64,000 nt of DNA from Catenulispora acidiphila DSM 44928 (GTDB taxonomy: Bacteria > Actinomycetota > Actinomycetes > Streptomycetales > Catenulisporaceae). Below the pieces are notes generated by a model that was not told the DNA's origin, ran no database searches, and saw nothing but the letters and a program-made list of their open reading frames with translations. Position 1 is the first letter of the stretch; each line of letters starts with the position of its first letter. Where the stretch lies: contig NC_013131.1 in the NCBI RefSeq assembly GCF_000024025.1, forward strand, positions 8,350,229 to 8,414,228. The letters run 5' to 3'. Shown here piece after piece: positions 40,674-49,812 of the stretch. The position numbers and the translations under genes were made by a program.

Positions 40674-42578
40674 ATGCCCAAATCGTTCCAAGGCTCCACC
40701 GCGAGACGCCGGATCCGACTCGTGATCCGGGCGGTCTCGGCGGCGGCGCTCGCCATGTCCGGCTTCGCGCTCGCCGACGTCCCCGCGCACGCCGCGAACG
40801 AGTCGGTCAACGTCTGGCTGACCAGCACCAACGACTCCGCCGGCCGGAACGTCACCCGCGGTCTGCAACAGCAGGCGGCGGTCTCCTTCGCCTCCGGCTC
40901 CGGCAGCGGCGGCCAGGTGGTCACCGTCAACGAGAACACGCACTACCAGCAGTTCACCGGGGCCGGCGCGTCGTTCACGGACACCGCGGCGTATCTGATG
41001 AACAGCAGCGGCGCGCTCAGCGCGTCGACTCGCAATACCCTGATGACCAACCTGTTCAGCCCCACGTCCGGGATCGGTCTGGACTTCCTGCGCAACCCGC
41101 TGGGCGCCTCGGACCTCGCGCGCTACAGCTACACCTTCGACGACATGCCCGCCGGGCAGACCGACCCGAGCCTGGCGAAGTTCTCGATCGCCCACGACCT
41201 GGTCGACGTGCTGCCGCTGACCAAGCAGGCGCAGCAGCTCAACCCGGGTCTGAAGGTCATGGCCTCGCCGTGGACCGCCCCACCGTGGATGAAGGACAGC
41301 GGCGCGTACAGCCAGGGCTACCTCCAGTCGCAGTACTACGCCGCCTACGCGCAGTACTTCGTGAAGTACATCCAGGCCTACCAAGCGCAGGGCGTGCCGA
41401 TCAACTACGTGTCGGTCCAGAACGAGCCCACCTGCTGCTCGGGGTATCCCTCGATGCAGTGGAACGGATCGGGCCTGGACTACTTCACGGCGAACGACCT
41501 GCTTCCGGCGTTCCACTCCGCGGGTCTGTCGACGAAGGTCCTGGCGCTTGACTGGAACCCGGACAGCTACGCCTCGTACGGCGCCCCCACCGTCGACGAC
41601 GCGACCGTCCGCAACGACCCGAACTTCGGCGGCATCGCCTGGCACGGGTACGAGGGCAGCGTCACCACCCAGACGGACATCCACAACCAGTACCCGAACG
41701 TGGACGCCTACGACACCGAGCACTCCGGCGGCACCTGGATCGGCAACCAGCAGCAGGAGGACATGAACAACATCATCGACTACACCCGCAACTGGGGTAA
41801 GTCGGTGGTGAAGTGGTCCCTGGCGGTGGACCAGAACATGGGCCCGCACAACGGCGGCTGCGGCACTTGCACCGGCCTGGTCACGGTCCACAACGGCGAC
41901 TCGCGCTCCGGCCAGGTCGACTACAACATCGAGTACTACGACATGGGCCAGCTCACCAAGTTCGTGAAGCCCGGCGCCTACCGCATCGACTCCACGGCGA
42001 ACTCGAGCGTCCCGAACGTCGCCTGGCAGAACCCGGACGGGTCCAAGGCGCTGGTCGCGTACAACGAGTCCGGCAGCACCCAGACGCTGACGGTGAACTG
42101 GGGCAACGAGCACTTCAGCTACTCCCTGCCGGCGCAGACCTCCGCGACGTTCACCTGGAACGGCACGCAGGGCACCGGCGGCGGCACCGGCACCCCGACC
42201 GGCCAGATCAGCGGCTACGGCGGCAAGTGCGTCGACGTCGCGGGCGCCAACCCGGCGAACGGCACCGCGGTCCAGCTCTACGACTGCAACGGCACCGGTG
42301 CGCAGCAGTGGACGGTCGCCTCGAACGGCTCGCTGCAGTCCCTCGGGAAGTGCATGGACGTGACAAGCGCGGGGACGACGAACGGAACGAAGGTGCAGCT
42401 CTACGACTGCAACGGAACCGCGGCGCAGCACTGGACGCACCAAGCCAACGGAGAGTTGGTGAACGCCGGCTCCGGACGCTGCCTGGACGCCACGGGCCCG
42501 AGCTCGGCGAACGGCACCCGGCTGCAGATCTGGGACTGCACGGACGCCGCGAACCAACAATGGAACCTACCGTCGTGA
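40674..42578 (+). CDS. Secreted GH30 glycoside hydrolase with ricin-type lectin
   Basis: A 634-residue exported enzyme; the signal peptide ends near VPAHA. The GH30 catalytic domain covers about residues 50-470: NENTHYQQFTGAGASFTDTAAYLM, the acid/base in VSVQNEPT, and the nucleophile in YDTEHSGG. A linker GTGGGTGTPTG leads to a CBM13/ricin-B lectin with repeated Q-x-W-type units (VQLYDCNGTGAQQWT, VQLYDCNGTAAQHWT, LQIWDCTDAANQQW). A beta-1,6-glucanase or glucosylceramidase-type activity is likely. A U-tract terminator follows. Confidence 0.92.
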   Translation: MPKSFQGSTARRRIRLVIRAVSAAALAMSGFALADVPAHAANESVNVWLTSTNDSAGRNVTRGLQQQAAVSFASGSGSGGQVVTVNENTHYQQFTGAGASFTDTAAYLMNSSGALSASTRNTLMTNLFSPTSGIGLDFLRNPLGASDLARYSYTFDDMPAGQTDPSLAKFSIAHDLVDVLPLTKQAQQLNPGLKVMASPWTAPPWMKDSGAYSQGYLQSQYYAAYAQYFVKYIQAYQAQGVPINYVSVQNEPTCCSGYPSMQWNGSGLDYFTANDLLPAFHSAGLSTKVLALDWNPDSYASYGAPTVDDATVRNDPNFGGIAWHGYEGSVTTQTDIHNQYPNVDAYDTEHSGGTWIGNQQQEDMNNIIDYTRNWGKSVVKWSLAVDQNMGPHNGGCGTCTGLVTVHNGDSRSGQVDYNIEYYDMGQLTKFVKPGAYRIDSTANSSVPNVAWQNPDGSKALVAYNESGSTQTLTVNWGNEHFSYSLPAQTSATFTWNGTQGTGGGTGTPTGQISGYGGKCVDVAGANPANGTAVQLYDCNGTGAQQWTVASNGSLQSLGKCMDVTSAGTTNGTKVQLYDCNGTAAQHWTHQANGELVNAGSGRCLDATGPSSANGTRLQIWDCTDAANQQWNLPS

Positions 42579-42603
42579 GGCGAGGGCACTGACGGGAGGA
42601 TGA

Positions 42604-42644
42604 GCGGGGCGCGTGCCGGGAGGGCGCGCGCCCCGCGGTTTTTT
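42604..42644 (+). terminator. Rho-independent terminator after the GH30 gene
   Basis: GCGGGGCGCG pairs with CGCGCCCCGC over 10 bp around a 13-nt loop, followed by GG and TTTTTT (42639-42644). It starts 26 bp after the stop codon. Confidence 0.85.
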
Positions 42645-42934
42645 GGGGGGATGGCGGATGGGGACGGGTCAGGATCGCGGGTTGGCGATGGTCCTTAATG
42701 CCTGATGGCGAGCGCGGGATGACCAATGCGGCGCTATTCATGGATCGCGACCACCCCGCCCACGAAGATCCGCCGCGAGCCAGGCTGGAAGGCCCGACGC
42801 GCGGCGGTTGATCGGCTGCCCGGCCCGCGAAGACCTGCCCCACACAAGCCTTCGCGGGCCTCGGATTCCCCGCTCCCCCGAGCTCGCCTCGCGCCGCCAC
42901 TCGCGAGGCGAGCCGTCTGTGCTCGGGCGGTTGC
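42645..42934. other. Non-coding 3' gap with two further hairpins
   Basis: No gene is seen. GGCCCGCGAAG pairs with CTTCGCGGGCC at 42822-42860 around a 17-nt loop. Confidence 0.6.
42882..42913 (-). terminator. Hairpin after the beta-helix gene
   Basis: GCTCGCCTCGCG pairs with CGCGAGGCGAGC over 12 bp around an 8-nt loop. It begins 21 bp past the stop codon of the minus-strand beta-helix gene. Confidence 0.7.
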
Positions 42935-45454
42935 CTACTTCACGGCGATGTCGTAGCCGTCGTTGTTTGCCGCGTTGGGACCGAGCGAGACCGGGCCGGC
43001 CGGGTAGGGCTTGGCGTAGAGCTCGAAGGTTCGGGTTGTGCCGTTCTCGTCATCGGTGAGGGTGGTGGCGGTGTCGGTCCAGGTGGTGTCCATCCAGGAG
43101 CGTTTGCCGGTGCGGACGTCCACTGCCAGGTAGACCGTTGCCGGCTTGCTGATCGTGAAGGTGACCAGGGGGTTGGTGGTGACCGTCTTCGAGGCGTTCG
43201 CCACTCGGACCCATGCCGCGCCGGCGAGGGCCGGCGGCAGGGTTGCGAGGGTGTAGGTACGGTCGCCGTAGATCTGGACGCCGGTCTGGAGGTTGCTCTG
43301 GATCGACCAGTTGGCGGCGTTCGGGGGGTCGTTCACGGTCAGGGCGGACAGGACCAGGTCGCCGTTGCCTGAGCCGGTGACCGGCGGGAGGGGTGCCTGG
43401 GTCCAGGTGAGGACGCTCTGGTAGGCGGATTCGATGCCGGCGTTCGCCACGATCGTGGCGGGGACCTGTGATGCGCCGGTGATGGTGGTGTTCTTCGCGA
43501 CGGTGAGGCCGCCGCCGGTGGTGTAGGTCGCGGGGTTCTGGAAGTAGTTGCTCTCCACGTCGGTGGGGTCGTAGGTGGTGGTGGCGCCGGGGGCGTAGTC
43601 GGTGTGGCGTGAGGCCCAGGCTTGGGCGGTGGTGTTGTTGTAGACGGCGTTGCCGGTGATGGTCTCGAAGGTGCAGCCGTTGTCGGTGTAGATCACATGG
43701 CCGCTGCCGGTCTGGTCGTGGATGTCGTTGCCGGTCACATGTTCGCCGGTGGCCAGGGACGTGCCGGTGATGCCCTGCGTGTAGATGGCGCCGCCGTCGT
43801 TCAGCAGGCTCATGTGGTCGAAGATCAGGTTGTTGGAGATGGCGTTGTCGTGGGAGAAGTTCGCCTGCGGCGCCTCCTTCTCCTTGTCCGGCCAGCCGCC
43901 CCAGCCCTGCGAGATCGCGGTGTAGGGCGTGTGGTCGATCTGGTTGTGGCTGACGCTGTCGTGCGCCGTGTAGCCGGAGTCGATGCCGATGCCGCCGTGG
44001 AATTCGACCGGGACGTCGAACACATGGTTGTCGGTGACGGCGTTGCCAGAGGTCTGCGACGCCCCGGTCGCCGTCGGCATGTCCACGTTGCCCAGCTCGA
44101 TGCCGTTGCCCGACACGTCCGTGACCACGTCGCCCTTGACCACGTCGTTCTGCGAGCCGTCGCCGAGCGCCAGGCCGGCGGCTCCCAGGTGGACGAAGGC
44201 GTCGCCGGTGAACTGGATGTTCTGGTCATAGGTGAGCGAGACGTTGCCGGGGATCTGCGTCCACGCCCCGAAAGGGCACGTCCCGAGCGTGTAGCTCGAC
44301 GGCGGGATGTGGCAGAGCCCTTGCGAGGCCGCACCCTTGGCGCCGGTCACCTGGTAGTTCGCCTGGATCTCGGAGAAGCCGTCGGAGGTGCCCTGGGTGT
44401 GGAACTGCGGTCCGAGCCAGGTCGCGTAGGAGAACTGGATGCCGGAGAACACCACGTTGTGCAGCGGCGCCGAAGCCGTGCCGCCGCCGGTGACCAGGCT
44501 CTGCAGCGCCGGCGCCTCGACGTCGGCGCTGCTCATCGTCTCGCCGGGGCGCGGAACGTAATACAGCTTGCTGTCACCCTGGTCGAGGAACCACTGGCCC
44601 GGGGTCTTCGCGCCGAGGAACTGGAAGGCGTTCTCCACGCTCGTCGGCTGTTCGGTGATGGAGCTGCGGCCCACCAGGTTGTACGCGCGGCCGTCGGGGA
44701 AGGAGCCGGCGCGCGCCGTGGAGTTGGTCCAGCACGGCTGCGCCATGGTCACCGCCGCGCCGCTGAACGAGGCGACCGGGCAGCGCGGCTCGGTCCAGGC
44801 GCCGAGGCCGCCGCGATAGACGAACTCCAGCTGCGGCTTGGCGCCGCTCGGGTTGCGCCAGGCGGCCATCGCCGTGCCGCCGCCGCTGTAGCCGGTGGTG
44901 TTCTGGCCGGTCAGCGCGGCGGGCAGGGCGCCGTTGGCGCGGCTGGCACGGACGCCGTCAACGTAGAGCTGCCGGGTCTGGAGTCCCGCCGGAGCCTGCG
45001 CGACCCAGATCGGGCTGCCGGAACTCATCGGCTTCCAGCCGGTGATCTGGTCCGAGCCGGCCAGGACCGGATGCGCGCCGGCGGCGGCGGTCCAGACCAC
45101 GTTGTGGCCGTTGCTACCGGAGTCGGCGGCGGTGAGTGTCAGAGGGCTGGTCATCCGGTAGAAACCGTCTTCCAGGACCACCGTCACGTCGGCGCTCATG
45201 GTCTGGTCCAGTGCGCGGACCAGCGACTGCGCCTTGCTGATCGTCCGGACCGGCGCCGAGGCGGTCCCGGGATTGGTGTCGTCGCCGGTCGGCGAGACGT
45301 AGACCTGGCCGGCGACGCCCGCCGCCGCGCTGTCGGCCCGGCTGACGGCGGTCAGACCCGCCGCGCCGAGCAGGGAGAGGGTCGCCGCCGCGGTCAGCAG
45401 AGATCGAAGACTGATCAATGATCTGACACCGAACGGCACAGAGCGTTTTGTCAT
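42935..45454 (-). CDS. Secreted right-handed beta-helix glycan-active protein
   Basis: An 839-residue protein with a signal peptide (LISLRSLLTAAATLSLLGAAGLTAVSRA). It begins YVSPTGDDTNPGTASAPVRTISKAQSLVRAL, the usual start of a right-handed parallel beta-helix. Many N-x-I/V-x-G-N turns follow (NAVTDNHVFDVPVEFHGGIGIDSGY, NNLIFDHMSLLNDGGAIYTQG). The architecture resembles GH141-type or pectate-lyase-like proteins, so it is probably a polysaccharide-active enzyme or binder. The exact activity cannot be told. The last ~120 residues form a separate domain. It is divergent from the GH27 gene. Confidence 0.8.
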   Translation of the reverse strand: MTKRSVPFGVRSLISLRSLLTAAATLSLLGAAGLTAVSRADSAAAGVAGQVYVSPTGDDTNPGTASAPVRTISKAQSLVRALDQTMSADVTVVLEDGFYRMTSPLTLTAADSGSNGHNVVWTAAAGAHPVLAGSDQITGWKPMSSGSPIWVAQAPAGLQTRQLYVDGVRASRANGALPAALTGQNTTGYSGGGTAMAAWRNPSGAKPQLEFVYRGGLGAWTEPRCPVASFSGAAVTMAQPCWTNSTARAGSFPDGRAYNLVGRSSITEQPTSVENAFQFLGAKTPGQWFLDQGDSKLYYVPRPGETMSSADVEAPALQSLVTGGGTASAPLHNVVFSGIQFSYATWLGPQFHTQGTSDGFSEIQANYQVTGAKGAASQGLCHIPPSSYTLGTCPFGAWTQIPGNVSLTYDQNIQFTGDAFVHLGAAGLALGDGSQNDVVKGDVVTDVSGNGIELGNVDMPTATGASQTSGNAVTDNHVFDVPVEFHGGIGIDSGYTAHDSVSHNQIDHTPYTAISQGWGGWPDKEKEAPQANFSHDNAISNNLIFDHMSLLNDGGAIYTQGITGTSLATGEHVTGNDIHDQTGSGHVIYTDNGCTFETITGNAVYNNTTAQAWASRHTDYAPGATTTYDPTDVESNYFQNPATYTTGGGLTVAKNTTITGASQVPATIVANAGIESAYQSVLTWTQAPLPPVTGSGNGDLVLSALTVNDPPNAANWSIQSNLQTGVQIYGDRTYTLATLPPALAGAAWVRVANASKTVTTNPLVTFTISKPATVYLAVDVRTGKRSWMDTTWTDTATTLTDDENGTTRTFELYAKPYPAGPVSLGPNAANNDGYDIAVK

Positions 45455-45468
45455 GCGGCGGAGTCAAG

Positions 45469-45565
45469 CAAACATCCGAGGTTTCGGCAATGACCAAACG
45501 AAGAGAGTTGAGTTCAACACCGTTTCGTGGGGATTTATCAGCGAACCCTGAGATCAAACATCCGA
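45469..45565. promoter_or_regulatory. Direct repeats and palindrome in the beta-helix/GH27 divergent gap
   Basis: CAAACATCCGA occurs at 45469-45479 and 45555-45565, 86 bp apart, and GTTGA-GT-TCAAC, a 12-bp palindrome, lies between them at 45507-45518. The 189-bp divergent gap serves two secreted glycan-active genes. A shared regulator is likely; the TTGA/TCAA arms resemble those of the ROK-side palindrome at 40568. Confidence 0.55.
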
Positions 45566-45643
45566 CCCTTGTCGAGTGCGCCGCCGCGCTGTAGCTTGCG
45601 CTGCGGAAGCGAGTAAACCTACCTTACTAGCTAGGAGCCGACG

Positions 45644-47395
45644 ATGAGGCGACGCCCGCCAGGGATCAGGACCAGGACGTGGACCGCGGCTGTCGGGCTG
45701 GCGCTGGCGGCCGCGCTGCTGCCGCCGATCGGCGCGACCGCCCCGGCGCACGCCGAGGACAACGGCGTCGGGCTCACCCCGGCGCTGGGCTGGTCCAGCT
45801 GGAGCTCGGTCCGCACGCACCCGACCGCCGCGAAGATCGACGCCCAGGCCGACGCCATGAAGTCCTCCGGGCTGGCCGCGGCCGGCTTCCAGTACGTCAA
45901 CGTGGACGACTTCTGGTACCAGTGCCCGGGAAGCCAGGGCCCGAACGTCGACGCCAACGGCCGCTGGGTCACCGACGCCACGAAGTTCCCGGCGTCCGGC
46001 AGCACCAACGGGATCCAGGCCGCCGCGAACCATGTGCACGCCGACGGCTTGAAGTTCGGCCTCTACGTCACCCCCGGCGTCTCCCAGCAGGCCGTCTCGC
46101 AGAACAGCGCGATCCTCGGCACGTCGTACCACGTCAAGGACATCGCGACCACGACGGCGGAGAAGAACTACAACTGCAAGGGCATGGTCGGCATCGACTA
46201 CTCCAAGCCCGGCGCGCAGGCGTTCATCAACTCCTGGGCTGACGAGTTCGCGTCCTGGGGCGTGGACTACGTGAAGATCGACGGTGTCGGAACCTCCGAC
46301 GTCCCCGACCTCCAGGCGTGGTCCAAAGCGCTGGTGCAGACCGGGCGCCCGATCCACCTGGAGCTGTCCAACAACCTCGCGATCGGCAGCGCCTCAACCT
46401 GGCAGCAGTACTCCAACGGCTGGCGCACCGGCGGCGACATCGAGTGCTACTCCAAGTGCACCACGGCCGGGACGCTCACCGACTGGAGCCACGTGCAGAG
46501 CCGGTTCGGCCAGGTCGCCTCGTGGCAGCCGTACGGCGGGCCCGGAGCGTTCAACGACTACGACTCGCTGGAGGTCGGCAACGGCTCCGCCACCGGCCTC
46601 ACCGACGCCGAGCAGCAGTCGCAGATGAGCCTGTGGGCGCTGGCCGCGAGCCCGCTGATCCTGGGCACCGATCTGACGAATCTGAACTCCACCGAGCTCG
46701 GCTACCTGAAGAACGGTCGCGTCCTGGCTGTCGACCAGGACGCGATCGATGCCTCGCGCATCGTGAACAACGGCAACCAGCAGGTCTACATCAAGAAGGA
46801 GAAGGACGGCAGCGTCATCATCGGCCTGTTCAACTACAGCGGCACGGGATCGACGACGGTCAGCGTCCCGCTGTCGGCCGCTGGTATCTCCGGCAGCGCC
46901 ACCGCGACAGACCTGTGGAGCGGCGCCTCGGTCGGCACCATCAGCGGCACATACAGCGTGACGCTCGGCGCCGGCGCGGTGAAGCTGATCAAGGTGGCTC
47001 CCTCAGGATCCGGCGGGAGCACCACGATCGAAGCCGAGGCAGCCGGCAACACCATCGCCGGCGCCGCCAAGATCGCCACCTGCGCGGCATGCTCCGGCGG
47101 CCACAAGGTCGGCTATATCGGCAAGGGTGCGGCGAACGCCGTGACCATCAACGGAATCACCGAGTCCGCAGCCGGAACCCACACGCTGACCATCTCCTAT
47201 CTGGTCAGCGGTACCCGGAGCTTCTCCATCAGCGTCAACGGCGGGCCGGACATCGTCGAGCAGCTGACCGGGACCAGTTTCGCCACGCCGGCGACCACGA
47301 GTGTGGCGGTGCAGCTCGCTGCCGGAACCAACACGATCAAGTTCGACAACGACACGGCGTACGCGCCGGATCTGGACGCGATCACGGTGAGCTGA
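45644..47395 (+). CDS. Secreted GH27 alpha-galactosidase with C-terminal CBM35-like module
   Basis: AGGAG precedes the ATG. The 583-residue product has a signal peptide ending near PAHA. The GH27 barrel begins LTPALGWSSWSSVRTHP, with FQYVNVDDFWY and the nucleophile Asp in VDYVKIDGVG. Its acid/base lies around GGDIECYSKC. A beta-sandwich domain follows, then a CBM35-like module (TTIEAEAAGNTIAGAAKIATCAACSGGHKVGYIG). It should remove terminal alpha-galactosyl units from plant galactomannans or similar. It is divergent from the beta-helix gene. Confidence 0.93.
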   Translation: MRRRPPGIRTRTWTAAVGLALAAALLPPIGATAPAHAEDNGVGLTPALGWSSWSSVRTHPTAAKIDAQADAMKSSGLAAAGFQYVNVDDFWYQCPGSQGPNVDANGRWVTDATKFPASGSTNGIQAAANHVHADGLKFGLYVTPGVSQQAVSQNSAILGTSYHVKDIATTTAEKNYNCKGMVGIDYSKPGAQAFINSWADEFASWGVDYVKIDGVGTSDVPDLQAWSKALVQTGRPIHLELSNNLAIGSASTWQQYSNGWRTGGDIECYSKCTTAGTLTDWSHVQSRFGQVASWQPYGGPGAFNDYDSLEVGNGSATGLTDAEQQSQMSLWALAASPLILGTDLTNLNSTELGYLKNGRVLAVDQDAIDASRIVNNGNQQVYIKKEKDGSVIIGLFNYSGTGSTTVSVPLSAAGISGSATATDLWSGASVGTISGTYSVTLGAGAVKLIKVAPSGSGGSTTIEAEAAGNTIAGAAKIATCAACSGGHKVGYIGKGAANAVTINGITESAAGTHTLTISYLVSGTRSFSISVNGGPDIVEQLTGTSFATPATTSVAVQLAAGTNTIKFDNDTAYAPDLDAITVS

Positions 47396-47418
47396 CACCT
47401 CCTGGCGCGGTGGCCGGC

Positions 47419-48498
47419 TCAGCAAGCGGGTTCGGCCCGAGCCACCAGCGCCTCCACAGACGCCGCCACCTGCGCTGGATGGGAGACCAGCGACAGGTGG
47501 TGTGCGCCTTGGATGACCGTGGGCGCCGGTGCTCCGATGTTTGCCGCGACGCTCTGAGGTGCGTTCGCAGCGAACATCGAGTCCTGGGCGCCGAAGGTGA
47601 CGGCCTTGGGCAGGCACAGCTGCGTGAGCTGGGACAGCCGGGAGGCCGGCAGTCCCGGTCCGCCGACGGTGTCCAGGGTGTCCCAGAGTCCTTGTTCGGC
47701 TCCGGCTACCTGGTAGGGGCGCCGGAACCGCTCGACGCCGGCGGCGTCCAGGCGTGGGCAGGACGGTCCGCATTCGGAGGCGTAGATGGTGCGGATCGCC
47801 CAGTCCGAGCGCAGCACCAATCGGAGCACCGAGGTACGCAGAGGGCCCAGAACCCATGTGACGCCTGGGCTCGGGATCGGCAGACCGTCGCCGTCGAGGA
47901 ACATCAGACCGCTGTAGGTGTGCGGAGACTCCAGCACCGCCTCGGCGGCGACGGCCGCGCCGCTGGAGTGGGACACCAGCACCGGGCGGTCGATGTGGAG
48001 TGCGGTGACCAAGCCGGTGAGCTGCGCGGCCATGTGTTGGGGGGTGTAGGGCGAGACGCGCCGGCTGTAGCCGGAGCCGGTGAGGTCCAGGGCGTAGACG
48101 CGGTGGTCTTTCGCGAGGACGGCGGCCAGGTCCTGCCAGGTGTCGGAGTCTTCGACAGCGCCGTGGACCAGGACGATCGGCGAGCCGCTGGTCCCCCAGG
48201 TCTCGTAGCGGGTGTGGATGCCGTCGGCGGTGACGTAGGTGAGGCCCGGCGGCGGCGCGACCGTGCCCGCGGTGTAGGCGTTATAGGGCACCGAGAGCAT
48301 CGTCAGGGTCACGAAGACGACCGCGACGGTCTTGGCCGTGCGGCGGAGGACGCGGCGGTGCCAGGGGCGGCGCGGGAGGTCGGCCGCGAGGTAGTGCTCG
48401 ACGTCGATCGCGTCGTGCTGCTCGTCCACCTCGTCCGTCGCCATGTCACGATCCTCGCTTGTGCTGTCGTGCTCCGGCATCGGCTGGGAGTCGGACAT
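47419..48498 (-). CDS. Membrane-anchored alpha/beta hydrolase
   Basis: A 359-residue protein. The N-terminal ~45 residues are acidic, then one membrane helix (TAKTVAVVFVTLTMLSVPYNAYTAG) anchors it. The alpha/beta-hydrolase fold follows: SPIVLVHGAVEDSDTWQDLAAVL, the nucleophile elbow VSHSSGAAVAAE (Ser, variant of GHSxG), and a C-terminal GAHHLSLVSHPAQVA (His). It could be an esterase, epoxide hydrolase or haloperoxidase-like enzyme. It converges on the GH27 gene with a 23-bp gap. Confidence 0.82.
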   Translation of the reverse strand: MSDSQPMPEHDSTSEDRDMATDEVDEQHDAIDVEHYLAADLPRRPWHRRVLRRTAKTVAVVFVTLTMLSVPYNAYTAGTVAPPPGLTYVTADGIHTRYETWGTSGSPIVLVHGAVEDSDTWQDLAAVLAKDHRVYALDLTGSGYSRRVSPYTPQHMAAQLTGLVTALHIDRPVLVSHSSGAAVAAEAVLESPHTYSGLMFLDGDGLPIPSPGVTWVLGPLRTSVLRLVLRSDWAIRTIYASECGPSCPRLDAAGVERFRRPYQVAGAEQGLWDTLDTVGGPGLPASRLSQLTQLCLPKAVTFGAQDSMFAANAPQSVAANIGAPAPTVIQGAHHLSLVSHPAQVAASVEALVARAEPAC

Positions 48499-48528
48499 CG
48501 GGGCTACGTCGGGAAGCGTACTGGCGGG

Positions 48529-48984
48529 TCACGCGGCAGCGCGGGCCGCCTCGACGACGGCGGCGTGCGCCGGGTCGGCGGCGGCGAGCTCGTCGAGGGC
48601 GGCGCTGAGGGTGGCTTCGTAGGTGGCGCGCGCCTCGCGGTAGCGCTCGCGGCCGGCGTCGGTCAGGACGGTGTAGGCGCCGCGCTTGTCGTCGGGACAC
48701 AGGTCGCGGTAGGTGAACTCGGCGGCGTTGAGGCGGCCGACCAGCCGGGTGACCGAGCTCTGGTTGAGGCCGAGGAGGTCGGCGAGTTCGGTCATGCGCA
48801 GCTCGCTGTTGTCGGCCTGGTCCAGGAAGCTCAGGGCGCGGTATTCGGACAGGCCGAGGCCGTGGCGGCGTTGCAGGACGGTGGCCAGGCGGCTTTCGAC
48901 GTGCGCGTGCAGGATCAGCAGACGGCTCCAGGTGTGGGCGTCTGAGGACTTCGCTGACTTCGCTGACTTGGCCGGCGACGGCAT
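48529..48984 (-). CDS. MarR-family regulator of the SMR pair
   Basis: The ATG at 48984, preceded by GAGGAG, gives 151 residues; a further upstream start lacks a good site. The winged helix reads LRMTELADLLGLNQSSVTRLVGRLNAAEFTYRDLCPDDKRGAYTVLTDAGRERY. It is divergent from two SMR-type efflux genes, with 10-bp inverted repeats in the gap, so it probably represses them and senses the transported compound. Confidence 0.9.
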   Translation of the reverse strand: MPSPAKSAKSAKSSDAHTWSRLLILHAHVESRLATVLQRRHGLGLSEYRALSFLDQADNSELRMTELADLLGLNQSSVTRLVGRLNAAEFTYRDLCPDDKRGAYTVLTDAGRERYREARATYEATLSAALDELAAADPAHAAVVEAARAAA

Positions 48985-49024
48985 CGGGTGGCTCCTCGGG
49001 GCAGGTGCTTGACAGCAGTTTAGT

Positions 49025-49066
49025 TGTACGTGCATGCTTTTGGCACGTCAAGAACTTGCACGTACA
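49025..49066. promoter_or_regulatory. MarR operator candidates before the SMR genes
   Basis: TGTACGTGCA (49025-49034) and its exact inverse TGCACGTACA (49057-49066) lie 22 bp apart between the MarR gene and the first SMR gene. Flanking AGTTGT and ACAACT-type bases extend the symmetry. This layout is typical for a MarR repressor that controls itself and the divergent operon. Confidence 0.75.
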
Positions 49067-49110
49067 TACAACTACTAGCATCGCACCGATAAGACAAGGA
49101 GAACGGTTCC

Positions 49111-49440
49111 ATGGCTTGGGGCTACCTGCTCATCGCGTCCGTCTTCGAGGTGGTGTTCGCGCTGGCGACCGACGCCACGCACGGGTTCACCGTGCTCGGT
49201 CCCTCGCTGCTGACGGTCGCCGCGGCCGCCGGCGGGATCTTCTTCCTGAGCCTGGCGCTCAAGACGCTGGACGTCGGCGTCGGCTACACGGTGTGGACCG
49301 GGATCGGGTCGGTCGGGACGGTCGTGTTCGGCACGGCGCTGTTCCACGAGGCGGTGACGCCGGCGAAGGTGATCGCGTTCGTCCTGATCATCGGCGGGGT
49401 GCTGGGACTGAAGGTCGCCGACAAGCTCGCCGCCGCCTGA
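49111..49440 (+). CDS. SMR-family small multidrug efflux subunit 1
   Basis: A 109-residue four-helix membrane protein: MAWGYLLIASVFEVVFALATDATHGF has the essential Glu in helix 1, followed by the SLALKTLDVGVGYTVWTGIGSVGTVVFG signature with the Trp in the substrate site. It is SugE/EmrE-type. An almost identical partner gene follows after 38 bp, so the two probably form a heterodimer, as in paired SMR pumps. Confidence 0.92.
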   Translation: MAWGYLLIASVFEVVFALATDATHGFTVLGPSLLTVAAAAGGIFFLSLALKTLDVGVGYTVWTGIGSVGTVVFGTALFHEAVTPAKVIAFVLIIGGVLGLKVADKLAAA

Positions 49441-49478
49441 GCCGCCGCCGAGCCGCCATCTACTGAAGGAGCCTCGCC

Positions 49479-49793
49479 ATGGCGTGGATCTACTTGCTGA
49501 TCGCCTCGGTCTTCGAGGTCGCTTTCGCCTTGGGCACCAACGCCACGCGGGGTTTCACCCGGCTGTGGCCGTCGGTGTTCACGCTCGTCGCCGCCGCGTG
49601 CGGCGTGTTCACGCTGAGCCTGGCGCTGCGCACGCTGGACGTGAGCGTCGGGTACACCATCTGGACCGGGATCGGGTCGATCGGCACCGTGGTGCTGGGA
49701 TCGGTCATCTACAAGGAGCGGATCACGACGCCGAAGATGATCGCGTTCGCGGCGATCATCGCCGGGGCGCTCGTGCTGCGGCTGGGGTCGTGA
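49479..49793 (+). CDS. SMR-family small multidrug efflux subunit 2
   Basis: A 104-residue four-helix membrane protein with the helix-1 Glu in MAWIYLLIASVFEVAFALGT and SLALRTLDVSVGYTIWTGIGSIGTVVLG. It is the partner of the preceding gene; two distinct but similar subunits in tandem suggest antiparallel heterodimers. The stop codon converges on a DUF3592-like gene 20 bp on. Confidence 0.92.
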   Translation: MAWIYLLIASVFEVAFALGTNATRGFTRLWPSVFTLVAAACGVFTLSLALRTLDVSVGYTIWTGIGSIGTVVLGSVIYKERITTPKMIAFAAIIAGALVLRLGS

Positions 49794-49812
49794 CGCGACC
49801 GCCGGTCGGCAC

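Noticed and set aside
42822-42860. Hairpin as an attachment site
   Set aside because: There is no integrase or tRNA gene nearby; it is most likely a 3' terminator element.
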